DNA from: Intrasporangium flavum
GTDB lineage: Bacteria > Actinomycetota > Actinomycetes > Actinomycetales > Dermatophilaceae
Assembly (NCBI RefSeq): GCF_001956915.1
Contig: NZ_MLJO01000011.1
Span: 86,247-150,246, forward strand
Length of the DNA: 64,000 nt
Direction of reading: 5' to 3'
The notes below the pieces were generated by a model. It was not told where the DNA came from. It did not search any database and worked only from the letters and a program-made list of their open reading frames with translations. The translations under genes were made by a program, and so were the position numbers. Below are positions 36,453-45,236 of the stretch, one piece after another (positions within the stretch are counted from its first letter, which is position 1; each line of letters begins with the position of its first letter).

Positions 36453-37976
36453 GTGCGTACTTCGTGGTGGCGAGTTCCCGTGATGGTCCTGGCGCCGGTC
36501 GCGGCGGCGGTGGTGTGTGCGCCGGTCGGTTCGGCGACGACGCAGCAGAACCCCAAGGTGGAGCACGTGCTGCTGCTCAGCCTCGACGGGTTCCACGACG
36601 GCGACCTGACGAGCTACGCGGCCGCCCATCCGGGGTCGGCGCTCGCGGACGTGCTCGCCCGGGGACGCCGGTACGCGAACGCGTCGGCCCAGACGCCGTC
36701 GGACTCCTTCCCTGCCACCTTGGCCATGACGACCGGCGGCTCGCCCCGGTCCACCGGCGTGTACTACGACGTGTCCTGGGACAACGACCTGTCACCGGCC
36801 GGCTCGGACTGCAGCACGAGGGGAGCGCTCGTCCCCTTCAACCAGACGATCAACCTCAACCCCAACGCGGGCGACAGCGTCGCCGACATCAACCCGGCCA
36901 AGCTGCCGCGCGACCCCGACCACGGCTGCAGCGTCGTGTACCCCCACCAGTTCCTCAAGGTCAACACCATCTACGAGGTGGCCCACGACGCCGGGCTGCG
37001 CACCGCGGTCGCCGACAAGCACCCCAGCTACGAGATCCTCGCGGGCCCCTCCGGCACCGGCATCGACGACTTCTACGGCCCGGAGTTCAACGCCGCCAAG
37101 TCCGACATCGCCAAGATCATGGCCAACGACGAGCTCAAGGTCGTCGCCGTGCTCAACCAGATCGACGGCTTCACCCACGACCGCTCCGCCGTGGTCGGCG
37201 TCCCGGCCATCTTCGGCATGAACTTCCAGGCGCCGAACATCGGGCAGAAGTTCTCCGGCTACGTCGACGCGGCGGGGACGATCCCGCAGAGCGTCACCAC
37301 GCTGGGCCCGCTCACCGGCACCGCCCCCGGCCTCGCGCAGGCGCTCGACTACGTCGACGGCGCGGTCGGCCGGATGCTGAGCCGGCTCGAGGCCGACGGC
37401 CTGACCGACGACACGATGGTCGTCCTCACCGCGAAGCACGCCAACAGCCCTGTCGACCGCGGGGCGCTGCGCTGGGTCGACCCGTCCGGCTTCGCCCCGC
37501 TCGTCAACAGCGTCCAGCCCGGGCTCACTGCGCAGGTCACGGCCGACACCATGGCGCTGATCTGGCTCAAGGACCGCAGCCGTGCGGCCGACGCGGCCGC
37601 CGTGCTCGAGGCGAACGCCGCGGCGATCGGCGCCGGCACCGTCACGAGCGGCGCCGCGGTCGGGGACCTCTTCGCCGGCCAGCTCGGCGGCAACCCGGGG
37701 CGGATCCCCGACATCGTCGTGCAGCCCGTGGCCGGCGTCGTCTACGCGGCGCCGAACGCGAAGCTCGTCGACCACGGCAGCGGCAGCCCCGAGGACACCC
37801 ACGTCCCTCTGGTCATCATCGAGCCCGGCCGCAAGGGCGGCCGCACCCTCACCTGTCCCGTGTCGCTGCGCCAGGTCGCGCCGACCGTCCTGCGCGCGCT
37901 CGGGCTCAGGGAGAGCCTCCTCGACGCGGTCCGGCTGGAAGGGACCCAGCGGCTGACCAACGGCGACGAGTGCTGA
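36453..37976 (+). CDS. secreted alkaline-phosphatase-superfamily nucleotide pyrophosphatase/phosphodiesterase
   Basis: 507 residues. Signal peptide of ~28 residues (VPVMVLAPVAAAVVCAPVGSA) predicts secretion. Metal-binding Asp in LLSLDGF, nucleophile Ser/Thr region in TPSDSFPATLAMTTGG, then TAKHANSPVD and PEDTHVPLVI carrying late metal ligands. The common TADHG is TAKHA here, a variant of the AKHG subgroup of NPP-like enzymes. Likely hydrolyses phosphodiester or pyrophosphate bonds outside the cell. AAGGGGGAG precedes the GTG at 36453. Confidence 0.85.
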   Translation: MRTSWWRVPVMVLAPVAAAVVCAPVGSATTQQNPKVEHVLLLSLDGFHDGDLTSYAAAHPGSALADVLARGRRYANASAQTPSDSFPATLAMTTGGSPRSTGVYYDVSWDNDLSPAGSDCSTRGALVPFNQTINLNPNAGDSVADINPAKLPRDPDHGCSVVYPHQFLKVNTIYEVAHDAGLRTAVADKHPSYEILAGPSGTGIDDFYGPEFNAAKSDIAKIMANDELKVVAVLNQIDGFTHDRSAVVGVPAIFGMNFQAPNIGQKFSGYVDAAGTIPQSVTTLGPLTGTAPGLAQALDYVDGAVGRMLSRLEADGLTDDTMVVLTAKHANSPVDRGALRWVDPSGFAPLVNSVQPGLTAQVTADTMALIWLKDRSRAADAAAVLEANAAAIGAGTVTSGAAVGDLFAGQLGGNPGRIPDIVVQPVAGVVYAAPNAKLVDHGSGSPEDTHVPLVIIEPGRKGGRTLTCPVSLRQVAPTVLRALGLRESLLDAVRLEGTQRLTNGDEC

Positions 37977-38001
37977 GTCGGCCCCCGGCCCGGCGAGATC
38001 G

Positions 38002-38007
38002 CAGACT
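38002..38007 (+). promoter_or_regulatory. -10-like CAGACT before a small membrane protein gene
   Basis: CAGACT with a 6-nt spacer before ATG 38014. It fits the leaderless layout but lacks the first T. Confidence 0.3.
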
Positions 38008-38013
38008 GGTGCG

Positions 38014-38214
38014 ATGACGTACTTCTGGGTCGGCGTCGGGCTGGTGCTCGTGGTCGGCATCGGGCTCATCGTGTGGGGCTCGATGTCGGGACCGGGTCGA
38101 TCGGGGGAGGATGTGTCCGCGCGGCGCAGCCGCCAGGCGCAGGTCGGCGCGGGGATGGCGGGGCTCGCGCTGCTGGTGCTCGTGGTCGCCTACCTCACGG
38201 CCCCGTGGCCCTGA
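38014..38214 (+). CDS. small two-helix membrane protein of unknown function
   Basis: 66 residues with two transmembrane helices (about 4-24, VGVGLVLVVGIGLIVWG, and 46-62, AGMAGLALLVLVVAYLT) joined by a charged, Arg/Ser-rich loop of ~20 residues. No family recognised. The position between a terminator-bounded gene pair, the good start context and membrane-like composition support it as real. A hairpin follows the stop immediately. Confidence 0.65.
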   Translation: MTYFWVGVGLVLVVGIGLIVWGSMSGPGRSGEDVSARRSRQAQVGAGMAGLALLVLVVAYLTAPWP

Positions 38215-38230
38215 GCCCGCGAACGCGGGC
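38215..38230. terminator. short bidirectional terminator hairpin
   Basis: GCCCGC, loop GAAC, GCGGGC directly after the stop at 38214, between convergent genes. Confidence 0.6.
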
Positions 38231-38251
38231 GACGGCGGCGCATCGCGCGGG

Positions 38252-38767
38252 TCACCACCGGCCGCGGTGGACGACCTCGTCGAAGGGGCGTCGGTCGAGC
38301 CGCTCGATGACCGCCAGCGGACGGTCCGACGGGTAGCCGACGGAGAGCAGGTAGGCCAGGAAGCGTCCCTCGGGGAAGCCGAGGACGGCCCTGGCCCGGT
38401 CCTGGTCGGCCGCGGCGGCGTGGCCGGTGCCGACGCCGAGGTCGGCAGCGGCGACGGTCATCGCGTACGTCGCCTGGCCCAGGTCGTACTGCAGCAGGGC
38501 GGACTGCCGGTCGTCCGTCGGCTCCGGCGCGACGATCGCGATGGCGGCCGTCGCCCCGGCCACGTGCCTGGCGCCCTGCCAGACCTTCGACAGCTCGACC
38601 AGCTGCGCCCGGTCGGTGACGAGCACGAAGTCCCAGGGCTGCCAGTTGCCGGCGGACGGGGCGCGACGGCCCGCGTCGAGGATCCGGTCGAGGTCCTCGT
38701 CAGGAACCGGCTGCTCGGTGAACTGTCGGACATTGCGTCGCGCCCTCAGGGCGTCCCAGGTCTCCAC
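38252..38767 (-). CDS. nitroreductase-family FMN protein
   Basis: 171 residues. FMN-binding NAD(P)H-dependent reductase fold. RARRNVRQFTEQPVP at the N-terminus supplies the Arg residues that grip FMN phosphate; RRAPSAGNWQPWDFVLV and DLGVGTGHAAAADQD are standard family stretches, and the end LSVGYPSDRPL is typical. GTG at 38767 is preceded by CACCAT 6 nt upstream, a weak leaderless pattern. Substrate unknown. Confidence 0.88.
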   Translation of the reverse strand: METWDALRARRNVRQFTEQPVPDEDLDRILDAGRRAPSAGNWQPWDFVLVTDRAQLVELSKVWQGARHVAGATAAIAIVAPEPTDDRQSALLQYDLGQATYAMTVAAADLGVGTGHAAAADQDRARAVLGFPEGRFLAYLLSVGYPSDRPLAVIERLDRRPFDEVVHRGRW

Positions 38768-38848
38768 ACCGCCATGGTGCGCCTGCGGGTGCCGATGGGG
38801 CCACCGTCCGGGCCGGTGCCCCGGACCCGTCCGGTCACCGTCGTCCGA

Positions 38849-38892
38849 TGAGCCGGGGCCCGCCGACCGTGCGGTCAGCGGACCCCGGCTCA
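38849..38892 (-). terminator. terminator of the Tat-exported protein gene
   Basis: TGAGCCGGGG (38849-38858) pairs with CCCCGGCTCA (38883-38892); an inner CCGC/GCGG extends the stem after one mismatch. It lies just past the stop at 38898. Confidence 0.7.
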
Positions 38893-38897
38893 GCTGC

Positions 38898-39380
38898 CTA
38901 CGCGTCGATGCGGCGACCGCTGAACGAGCCGGTCCCTGAGTCGACCTTGGTGCCGGAGGGATCGAAGACCGCGAAGTCGTAGGTGCCGCTGATCCTCCCG
39001 TGGTGCACGCTGCCCCAGGCGCGGACGCGCACGGTGACGCCCGGCATGGTGGGACCGCCGCCGGCCTGGCCCGTCCAGAACGTCGCCTTGAAACCGCTGC
39101 CGCTGCGACGGGCCCAGGTCCCCGTGAAGGGCGGGCCGGCCGGGGCGATGTCGTGGCTGATCATGACGTTCCCACCCGCGAAGCTGAGGACGGTCGAGAC
39201 CTCGGTCGGGTCGCCGGGCGGGTCGTCCTTGCGCTTGACGATCCAGCTGCCCGCGAGCGCGGAGCCCTCGTTGTCCGACGCCGATGCCGAGGAGGCGCTC
39301 GCCACACCCCCGATCGCCACCGCGCCCGCGGCGCCGGCCCCCACCAGAACGCGACGCCGATTCATCACGTGCTCGTCCAT
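38898..39380 (-). CDS. Tat-exported small protein of unknown function
   Basis: 160 residues. Twin-arginine signal NRRRVLVGAGAAGAVAIGG ending near ASASSASA predicts export of a folded protein. The mature ~120 residues look like a small beta-barrel: LAGSWIVKRKDDPPGDP, GTWARRSGSGFKATFWTG, WGSVHHGRISGTYDFAVFDP and a final GTGSFSGRRI. The pattern of a Trp near the start and repeated G-T-Y/W-x-F strands recalls lipocalin-like or allene-oxide-cyclase-like folds, but no family is certain. GGAGGAGGAG precedes the ATG. Confidence 0.75.
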   Translation of the reverse strand: MDEHVMNRRRVLVGAGAAGAVAIGGVASASSASASDNEGSALAGSWIVKRKDDPPGDPTEVSTVLSFAGGNVMISHDIAPAGPPFTGTWARRSGSGFKATFWTGQAGGGPTMPGVTVRVRAWGSVHHGRISGTYDFAVFDPSGTKVDSGTGSFSGRRIDA

Positions 39381-39587
39381 TGCGATCTCCTCCTCCTGTG
39401 AGCCGTCGGAGAACCCCGACCCTTCAGGTTCGGCGTCCGGGAGAAGGCGCGTCAAGGCTTCGCCGTGCGTCCACCACTTATGGACCGCTAGGTCGCAATG
39501 GTGCCTGGATGAGTAGCCAACGGTGCACCAATGCGCACATAGGCCGTCCTGACGAATTCGCGGGATTTCGTTGGTATCAGGACGATC
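39381..39587. other. 207-bp intergenic region, no gene seen
   Basis: Less GC-rich than its surroundings. Besides the 39545-39584 hairpin it holds a near-perfect inverted pair CGCAATGGTGC / GCACCAATGCG (one mismatch) around 39495-39535, which may be an operator of the Tat-protein gene. No convincing promoter hexamers. Confidence 0.4.
39545..39584 (-). terminator. possible terminator of the DUF6529 gene
   Basis: CGTCCTGA (39545-39552) and TCAGGACG (39577-39584) are complementary over 8 bp with a 24-nt loop, directly downstream of the stop at 39588. Confidence 0.4.
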
Positions 39588-40181
39588 TCAGCCGTACCCA
39601 CCCGCGCCGGGCCAGCCGTGGGTGCCGATGTACCAGACGGCCGACGTCAGCACGGCGGACACCAGGAGCGTGAAGAGCAGGCCACCGGCCACGGGCAGGA
39701 ACCAGCCGGGCGCGCGCCGCGAACGGACGGCGACGACCTTGACGACGATCGTGCCCAGGACCGCGCACCCGAGGACGCCGTGCACCACCGTCCGCGCCGG
39801 TACCGGCTCCCCGTCGGCGAACCTGCCGGTCTCGAGGCCCAACGCCCAGAGGCAGTGGTAGGCGATGACGAGGGTGAGGAGCAGGGCGACCGTGCCGCTG
39901 ACGCGGTGTGCGGTGCCGAGCCACGGCGGCGCGCCGGCACCGAGCTTGCCGTAGAGCCAGAGCGCCCCGATGGCCTGGAGCACGGCCAGCACGCCGACGA
40001 CCACCGACAGCACGACCTTCATGTCGATGACCGTGCGGAAGCCAAGGGTCGTCGTACCGGCGAGCGTCGGGTCGTGGACCTTGCCGAACACCCCGACGAG
40101 CAGTGCGACGACCGCGCCGACGGCGAACCCGGCCAGTGGGACGGCCAGGCTCCTCGGCGGCGTCGTGTCTGCTGCCACCAC
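39588..40181 (-). CDS. DUF6529-type multi-helix membrane protein, possibly haem- or metal-binding
   Basis: About 197 residues with five predicted membrane helices. Conserved-looking His residues sit in or near helices: TAHRVSGTVALLLTLVIAYH (two His), RTVVHGVLGC and YIGTHGWPG. This spacing resembles cytochrome b561 or ferric-reductase-like four-His haem proteins; family name DUF6529 is from memory. Start at GTG 40181 is preferred because AGGAG lies 9 nt upstream; GTG at 40199 is also in frame. Divergent from DUF1326/DUF2182 genes. Confidence 0.7.
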   Translation of the reverse strand: MVAADTTPPRSLAVPLAGFAVGAVVALLVGVFGKVHDPTLAGTTTLGFRTVIDMKVVLSVVVGVLAVLQAIGALWLYGKLGAGAPPWLGTAHRVSGTVALLLTLVIAYHCLWALGLETGRFADGEPVPARTVVHGVLGCAVLGTIVVKVVAVRSRRAPGWFLPVAGGLLFTLLVSAVLTSAVWYIGTHGWPGAGGYG

Positions 40182-40253
40182 GTCAGGATGCTCCTGCACC
40201 GACGCGCCCGGGAGCCGAACGCCGCAACCCCGGCGGACGCGTCCACGGTGTCG

Positions 40254-40283
40254 TTGACATCCCTCGACGGGCGGGCGGACACT
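40254..40283 (+). promoter_or_regulatory. promoter of the DUF1326-DUF2182 operon
   Basis: Perfect TTGACA (40254-40259), 18 bp, GACACT (40278-40283), about 40 bp before the ATG. Confidence 0.5.
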
Positions 40284-40324
40284 CGGCGGAGGGGGAGGCT
40301 CTCAGCGTGACAAGGAGCGCGATC

Positions 40325-40927
40325 ATGTCCTGGAGCCTCAACGGTGAGTACGTCGAGACGTGCTCGTGCGAGCTCATGTGCCCGTGCAACCTCTCCCTCG
40401 ACCACGGGGCGACGTACGACTTCTGCCGGGTGACGCTGGTGTTCGACATCGGTGAGGGGACGGTGGAGGGTACCGACGTCGCCGGCCGCACCGTCGCGAT
40501 GGTCGCGGACACGCCGAAGGTCATGACCGAGGGCAACTGGCGGGTCGGCGTCTTCGTCGACGACGGCGCCAGCGACGAGCAGCTCGAGCGGCTCGTGCAG
40601 GTCTTCAGCGGACAGCTCGGCGGCCCGATGGCCGGGCTGGCGCCACTCATCGGGGAGATGCTCGGCGTCGAGCGGGCCCCCATCGAGGTGGTCCACGACG
40701 GGCTGCGCCACGGCGTCCGGATCGGCAGCGCCGTCGACTTCGAGATCGAGGACGTCGTGCCGTTCGGGGTCGAGAGCGGTGAGCCCGTGCGGTTCTCGGG
40801 AATGTTCCACCCGGTCGGCTCCGACCTGACGATGGCCGAGGCGAAGCGGTCGAGCATCAACGCCTTCGGGATCAGCTACGAGGGGAAGACGGGACTGTCG
40901 AAGTCCGGCTTCTCATGGGCCGCCTGA
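40325..40927 (+). CDS. DUF1326 domain protein
   Basis: 200 residues. The N-terminus WSLNGEYVETCSCELMCPCN holds the paired CSC and CPC cysteines that define the family and suggest a bound soft metal such as copper. Remaining sequence is a soluble alpha/beta domain with WRVGVFVDDGASDEQLERL and ERAPIEVVHDGLRHGVRIGS. Function unproven; DUF1326 genes recur beside DUF2182 genes, as here. AAGGAG lies 8 nt before the ATG. Its end overlaps the DUF2182 gene by 13 bp. Confidence 0.88.
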   Translation: MSWSLNGEYVETCSCELMCPCNLSLDHGATYDFCRVTLVFDIGEGTVEGTDVAGRTVAMVADTPKVMTEGNWRVGVFVDDGASDEQLERLVQVFSGQLGGPMAGLAPLIGEMLGVERAPIEVVHDGLRHGVRIGSAVDFEIEDVVPFGVESGEPVRFSGMFHPVGSDLTMAEAKRSSINAFGISYEGKTGLSKSGFSWAA

Positions 40928-41733
40928 GCGGACCGACCCCGGTGGGCGCCGCCCACCCGGACACGGCCGGGCTGCGTCCCGCCTACGCCGCGGTGCGCAC
41001 CCACCGGTCGCTCGTCGTCGTCCTCGTCGTGCTCGCCGCGGGCGGGTGGTGGTGGACGGTCCGGCAGATGAGCGGCATGGACCAGGGGCCGTGGACCGGG
41101 CTGGGGACGTTCGGCTGGTTCATCACCGTGTGGGTCGTCATGATGGCCGCGATGATGTTCCCGTCGGTGGCCCCGACGGTGGCCCTCTACTCACGGATGA
41201 GCCGAGCTCCGTTGGGGCCCATGGCGTTCGTCGCCGGCTACCTGGCCACGTGGACGGTCGCGGGGGTCGTCGCCTTCCTCGTCGGGGTCCTCGCGGGGCG
41301 CGTCGCCCCCGACCTGCAGTGGGACAGCGCCGGACGCGTCCTCACCGGAGGGACGTTGCTGCTGGCAGCGGTGTACGAGCTGACGCCGCTCAAGCGGGTC
41401 TGCCTCAACAAGTGCCGCAGCCCCCTCGGCCTGCTCCTCGGGTCGTGGCGCGACGGGTGGTCCGGTGCGCTGCGGATGGGGATGCGCAACGGCGCCTGGT
41501 GCGTCGGCTGCTGCTGGGCCCTCATGGCCTCGCTGTTCGCGCTGGGGGTCATGAGCCCCGTGTGGATGGCCGTCGTCGCCGGCCTCATCGCCGTGGAGAA
41601 GGTGCTCCCGTGGCGGCGGAGCGCGACGTACGGCGTCGCGATCGCCCTCCTCGCCCTCGGCGTGCTCGTGCTCGTCGCACCCCAGGTCGTCCCGGGCCTC
41701 ACCGTCCCGGCGCCGAGCCCGATGCCGATGTGA
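40915..41733 (+). CDS. DUF2182 predicted metal-binding integral membrane protein
   Basis: 272 residues, about seven membrane helices. DUF2182 hallmarks: WVVMMAAMMFPSVAP (Met-rich helix), YELTPLKRVCLNKCRSP with a CxxxC pair and NGAWCVGCCWALMA with clustered cysteines. Met and Cys in membrane helices point to Cu(I) or another soft metal. Coupled to DUF1326 by a 13-bp overlap. The C-terminal PAPSPMPM tail is short and Met/Pro-rich. Confidence 0.88.
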   Translation: MGRLSGPTPVGAAHPDTAGLRPAYAAVRTHRSLVVVLVVLAAGGWWWTVRQMSGMDQGPWTGLGTFGWFITVWVVMMAAMMFPSVAPTVALYSRMSRAPLGPMAFVAGYLATWTVAGVVAFLVGVLAGRVAPDLQWDSAGRVLTGGTLLLAAVYELTPLKRVCLNKCRSPLGLLLGSWRDGWSGALRMGMRNGAWCVGCCWALMASLFALGVMSPVWMAVVAGLIAVEKVLPWRRSATYGVAIALLALGVLVLVAPQVVPGLTVPAPSPMPM

Positions 41734-41790
41734 CCCCCGTGGCACCGTGGCACCGGGGCGCTCGAGCCCGCCAGGGCGGCGACACGGCGT

Positions 41791-41838
41791 CGTCCAGAGC
41801 AACGTCCAGAGCCACGTGCGGAGCCACGTCCGGAGCCA
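41791..41838 (+). repeat. four tandem 12-bp repeats in an intergenic region
   Basis: Units CGTCCAGAGCAA, CGTCCAGAGCCA, CGTGCGGAGCCA and CGTCCGGAGCCA run head to tail. The 170-bp gap (41734-41903) shows nothing else recognisable. Confidence 0.8.
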
Positions 41839-41903
41839 GCCCCGACCGCGTCTCACCCCGGTGGGATGACGCGTCCACCGGGGCGGGGCGGGAGGGTGAG
41901 AGG

Positions 41904-42800
41904 GTGTCGCGCCCACCCGCCACCAGGCCCGGCGCCGGCCGCGCGACGGCGCTGACCGGGCGATGGACGGTCGTCGACGGCGTCAGGGTGTTCTACCGCG
42001 AGTCCGTCGGTCCGCGCCCCGAGGGGACATCGATGGTCCACCTGCACGGCTTCGGGCTCTCGGGGCGCTACCTGCTCCCCACGGCCGAGCGGCTCGCGGG
42101 GCAGTTCCACACGCTCGTGCCCGATCTCCCGGGCTTCGGGCGCAGCGGCAGGGCACGCGGGTCCCCCGGGGTGACCGAGCTCGCGGACGCCGCAGCGTCG
42201 TTCGTCGAGGACCGGGGGCTGGGCAGCGTGACCCTCGTCGGCAACTCGATGGGCTGCGCGGTCATCTGCGAGTTCGCCCACCGCCACCCCGACCGACTCG
42301 AGCGCGCCGTCCTCGTCGCGCCGGCCGGCGGGCTGCACAACCAGCCGATGCACCGCGCGATCCGCCAGCTGGCCCGCGACGGCGTCCGCGAGCCCGCGCG
42401 GCTCGTGCCGGTGGCCGTGCCGGACTACCTGCGGTACGGCGTGCCCAGCACGGTGCGGATGTTCCGTGCCCTGACGCGCTACCCCGCGCTCGAGCGCCTG
42501 CTGGAGCTGCGGGTCCCCACCCTCGTCGTGGTCGGGAGCGCCGACCCGCTGATGCCGGACCCGCGCCGGATCCAGCAGATCGCCGAGCGGATCGACAACG
42601 AGGTCCTGCTCGTGGTCATCCACGGCGCCGCCCACGCCGTGAACTTCAGCCATCCCGGCGAGCTCGCGAACGTCATCCGGCAGTTCATGGCCGACGAACC
42701 GATCCGCGACGACCCCGACGAGCCGGGCGACGCGCGGGTCCACGAGATCCACCGCGGGGTCAGGCTGCCGCCCCTCGCCCCGGACGAGGGCCCGTGGTGA
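41904..42800 (+). CDS. alpha/beta-fold hydrolase
   Basis: 298 residues. Oxyanion-hole HLHGFGLSG, nucleophile elbow GNSMGC, acid Asp in VGSADPLMPDP and catalytic His in HAVNFSHPGELA, all in the usual order. The profile resembles C-C bond hydrolases and haloperoxidase-like esterases; substrate unknown. GTG at 41904 is chosen for the preceding GGAGGGTGAGAG. Stands alone. Confidence 0.87.
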   Translation: MSRPPATRPGAGRATALTGRWTVVDGVRVFYRESVGPRPEGTSMVHLHGFGLSGRYLLPTAERLAGQFHTLVPDLPGFGRSGRARGSPGVTELADAAASFVEDRGLGSVTLVGNSMGCAVICEFAHRHPDRLERAVLVAPAGGLHNQPMHRAIRQLARDGVREPARLVPVAVPDYLRYGVPSTVRMFRALTRYPALERLLELRVPTLVVVGSADPLMPDPRRIQQIAERIDNEVLLVVIHGAAHAVNFSHPGELANVIRQFMADEPIRDDPDEPGDARVHEIHRGVRLPPLAPDEGPW

Positions 42801-42859
42801 GGGTCCTGCCCTCGGGGGCGTCGCACGGCGACGGCGCGGGCGGCGCGGTCGGCGGAGAC

Positions 42860-43543
42860 CTAGTCGCGGGCGAGGCTGGCCGCGACGGCGAGCTCGTCGA
42901 CGAGGTCGTTCATCTCGTGGCCCGAGTGGCCCTTGACCCACTGGAAGGCGACGTCGCCGCGGTCGCGGACCGCCGTGACGAGCGGCTCCCACAGGTCACG
43001 GTTGGCGACCGGCTTCTTCGCCGAGGTGGTCCAGCCGCGCGCGAGCCATCCTTCCCACCACCGGTCGCGGAAGCAGTTGACGACGTACGTGGAGTCGCTG
43101 ACCACGACCAGCGGCCCGCTCAGTGCGGTGATGGCCTCCAGTGCCGCGCGGATCTCCATGCGCTGGTTGGTGCTCGGGCGTTCGGACCCCGACGCGAACC
43201 GGTCCCGGTCGATGGCCCACGCCCACCCGCCCGGGCCCGGGTTCCCGGAGCACGCGCCGTCGGTGTAGACGTAGGTCGCACCGGCGGGCGCGGACATCGG
43301 TGCCTTCGGTGCTCGTGGCGTCCGAGCCCTGCCTGCACCCTTGCCGGCGCTCCTGTCGGCAGCCGTGGCGCCCGGCGTCCGGGACGGCGTCGCCCGTGGG
43401 GCGGCCAGGCCCGGGAGGGCGAGGTCGTCGCCGCAGGCCGCGTGCACCCAGGCGGTCGAGCCGCCACCGGCGCCGACGATCTCCTCGCCCGGTCGGATCG
43501 GGCCCTGGCACTGCGTGCAGCGTCCCGGGAACTTGGCCAGCAC
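42860..43543 (-). CDS. ribonuclease HI with N-terminal Cys/His zinc-finger-like module
   Basis: 227 residues. The C-terminal domain (about 88-225) is RNase HI, which cuts RNA in RNA:DNA hybrids: catalytic acids in [35 protein letters not shown] and [10 protein letters not shown]. Ahead of it is a ~40-residue [14 protein letters not shown]...HAACG module with C-x2-C and H-x2-C, likely zinc-binding, then an Ala/Pro/Arg linker. Most RNase HI proteins lack this module, which may help bind hybrids or proteins. GAGGAGAG precedes the GTG. Confidence 0.88.
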   Translation of the reverse strand: MLAKFPGRCTQCQGPIRPGEEIVGAGGGSTAWVHAACGDDLALPGLAAPRATPSRTPGATAADRSAGKGAGRARTPRAPKAPMSAPAGATYVYTDGACSGNPGPGGWAWAIDRDRFASGSERPSTNQRMEIRAALEAITALSGPLVVVSDSTYVVNCFRDRWWEGWLARGWTTSAKKPVANRDLWEPLVTAVRDRGDVAFQWVKGHSGHEMNDLVDELAVAASLARD

Positions 43544-43674
43544 AGCTCTCCTCGTGGTTCGGCGGCTCGCAGCCGCTGGGGTGGCTCGGCCGGTCCTGCC
43601 GCTGCCGCCCGCGGCACCGAGCGTAGTGAAGGTCAGGGACAGCGAGGGACGGGCCCTCCGGCTGAGGGGGCCGC

Positions 43675-45210
43675 ATGAGTACTGGAGAGCAAGGGCGTCG
43701 TCCGTCGGACGGCGCGGCAGGCGGCGCGACGACGGCAGCCGCGGACGGGCACGGGCCGGCCACCACCACCGACGAGGGTGCCGGGCCGGCCGTCGCGAAG
43801 ATGAGCGTCCCCACGCTCACCGGCATGGTGGTCGGCAGCATGGTCGGGGCCGGCGTGTTCTCGCTGCCGGCACGGTTCGGCGTCGCCACCGGCATCCTCG
43901 GCTCCCTCATCGCCTGGGCCATCGCCGGCACGGGCATGCTCATGCTCGCGTTCGTGTTCCAGAGCCTGGCCATCCGTCGGCCCCAGCTCGACTCCGGTGT
44001 CTTCATCTACGCCAAGGCGGGCTTCGGCGACTACGCCGGCTTCAACTCGGCGATCGGCTTCTGGGCCAGCGCCGTCGCCGGCAACACGTTCTACTGGGTG
44101 TTCATCAGCGCCACGCTCGGCACGTTCTTCACCGGCTTCGGCGACGGCGCGACCGTGCTCGCGGTGGGCCTCTCGAGCGCGGGCGTGTGGTTCTTCCACT
44201 ACCTCATCGCGCGGGGGGTGCGCGACGCCGCAGTCATCAACCGCATCGTCACGGTGTTCAAGATCCTGCCGATCCTCGTGTTCATCGTCGTGCTGTTCGT
44301 CAACTTCGACGCCGGGGTCTTCGCCGACAACTGGACCGCCGGGGCGTACGGCGACCTTGGCAACCTCAACGAGCAGGTGCGCAACACCATGCTCATCACG
44401 ACGTTCGTCTTCATCGGCATCGAGGGCGCCAGTGTGTACTCGCGCTACGCCCGTCGGCGCGAGGACGTCGGCCGCGCAACGGTGCTCGGCTTCCTGAGCG
44501 TCCTGTCGATCTTCGCGCTCGTCACGCTGTCGAGCTACTCCGTCGTGCCGCAGCCGGAGCTCGCCGCGACGCGGCAGCCCTCGATGATCGGCGTCTTCCG
44601 CTCGGTCGTGGGCGACTGGGGCGAGGTCTTCATCAGCGTCGCCGTCATCGTCTCGGTGCTCGGGGCCTACCTCGCCTGGACCCTCATGGCGGCCGAGGTC
44701 ATGTTCATCCCGGCGCGCCAGGACGACTTCCCCCGCTTCCTCGGGCAGGAGAACGCGAACGGCACGCCGATCACGGCGCTCGTCGTCACCTCCATCGGGG
44801 TGCAGTCCCTGCTGTCGCTGACGCTCTTCGTCGACGACGCGCTGAACTTCATGCTCGACCTGTCCACCAGCCTCGCGCTCCTGCCCTACCTCCTGGCAGC
44901 CGCGTACTCGCTGAAGCTGGGGCTCACGGGGGAGGGCTACGAGGACATCGCGCCGAGGACCAGGCGCCGGGAGACCGTCGTCGCCGGCGTCGCCACCGCC
45001 TACACGGTCTTCCTCTTCGACGCAGCGGGACTGAAGTTCGTGCTCCTCATGACCGTGATCCTCGCCCCGGCGTCGCTGCTCTACATCAAGGCGCGCAGCG
45101 AGCAGGGCAGGCGGCTGTTCACGCCCTCCGAGCTCGCGCTCTTCGTCCTCATCGTCCTCGGTGGCGTGGCCGGCGTCGTCGGCCTGGTCACCGGGCGCAT
45201 CACCATCTGA
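43675..45210 (+). CDS. arcD: APC-family amino acid antiporter, arginine/ornithine type
   Basis: 511 residues with about 13 membrane helices and a 40-residue cytoplasmic N-tail rich in Gly/Ala/Thr. The first helix [21 protein letters not shown] holds the GAGVFSLP substrate-binding loop of basic amino acid antiporters (ArcD/YdgI/LysP branch). [20 protein letters not shown] is the family loop in the middle. The adjacent arcA argues for arginine uptake in exchange for ornithine or citrulline. The name is by context; specificity not proven. Confidence 0.85.
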   Translation: MSTGEQGRRPSDGAAGGATTAAADGHGPATTTDEGAGPAVAKMSVPTLTGMVVGSMVGAGVFSLPARFGVATGILGSLIAWAIAGTGMLMLAFVFQSLAIRRPQLDSGVFIYAKAGFGDYAGFNSAIGFWASAVAGNTFYWVFISATLGTFFTGFGDGATVLAVGLSSAGVWFFHYLIARGVRDAAVINRIVTVFKILPILVFIVVLFVNFDAGVFADNWTAGAYGDLGNLNEQVRNTMLITTFVFIGIEGASVYSRYARRREDVGRATVLGFLSVLSIFALVTLSSYSVVPQPELAATRQPSMIGVFRSVVGDWGEVFISVAVIVSVLGAYLAWTLMAAEVMFIPARQDDFPRFLGQENANGTPITALVVTSIGVQSLLSLTLFVDDALNFMLDLSTSLALLPYLLAAAYSLKLGLTGEGYEDIAPRTRRRETVVAGVATAYTVFLFDAAGLKFVLLMTVILAPASLLYIKARSEQGRRLFTPSELALFVLIVLGGVAGVVGLVTGRITI

Positions 45211-45236
45211 CCCCACGAAGAGAAGAGGCGACGCAG

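Noticed and set aside
41791..41838. Tandem repeats as a CRISPR array
   Set aside because: Unit length is 12 bp with no spacers and no cas genes in the window.
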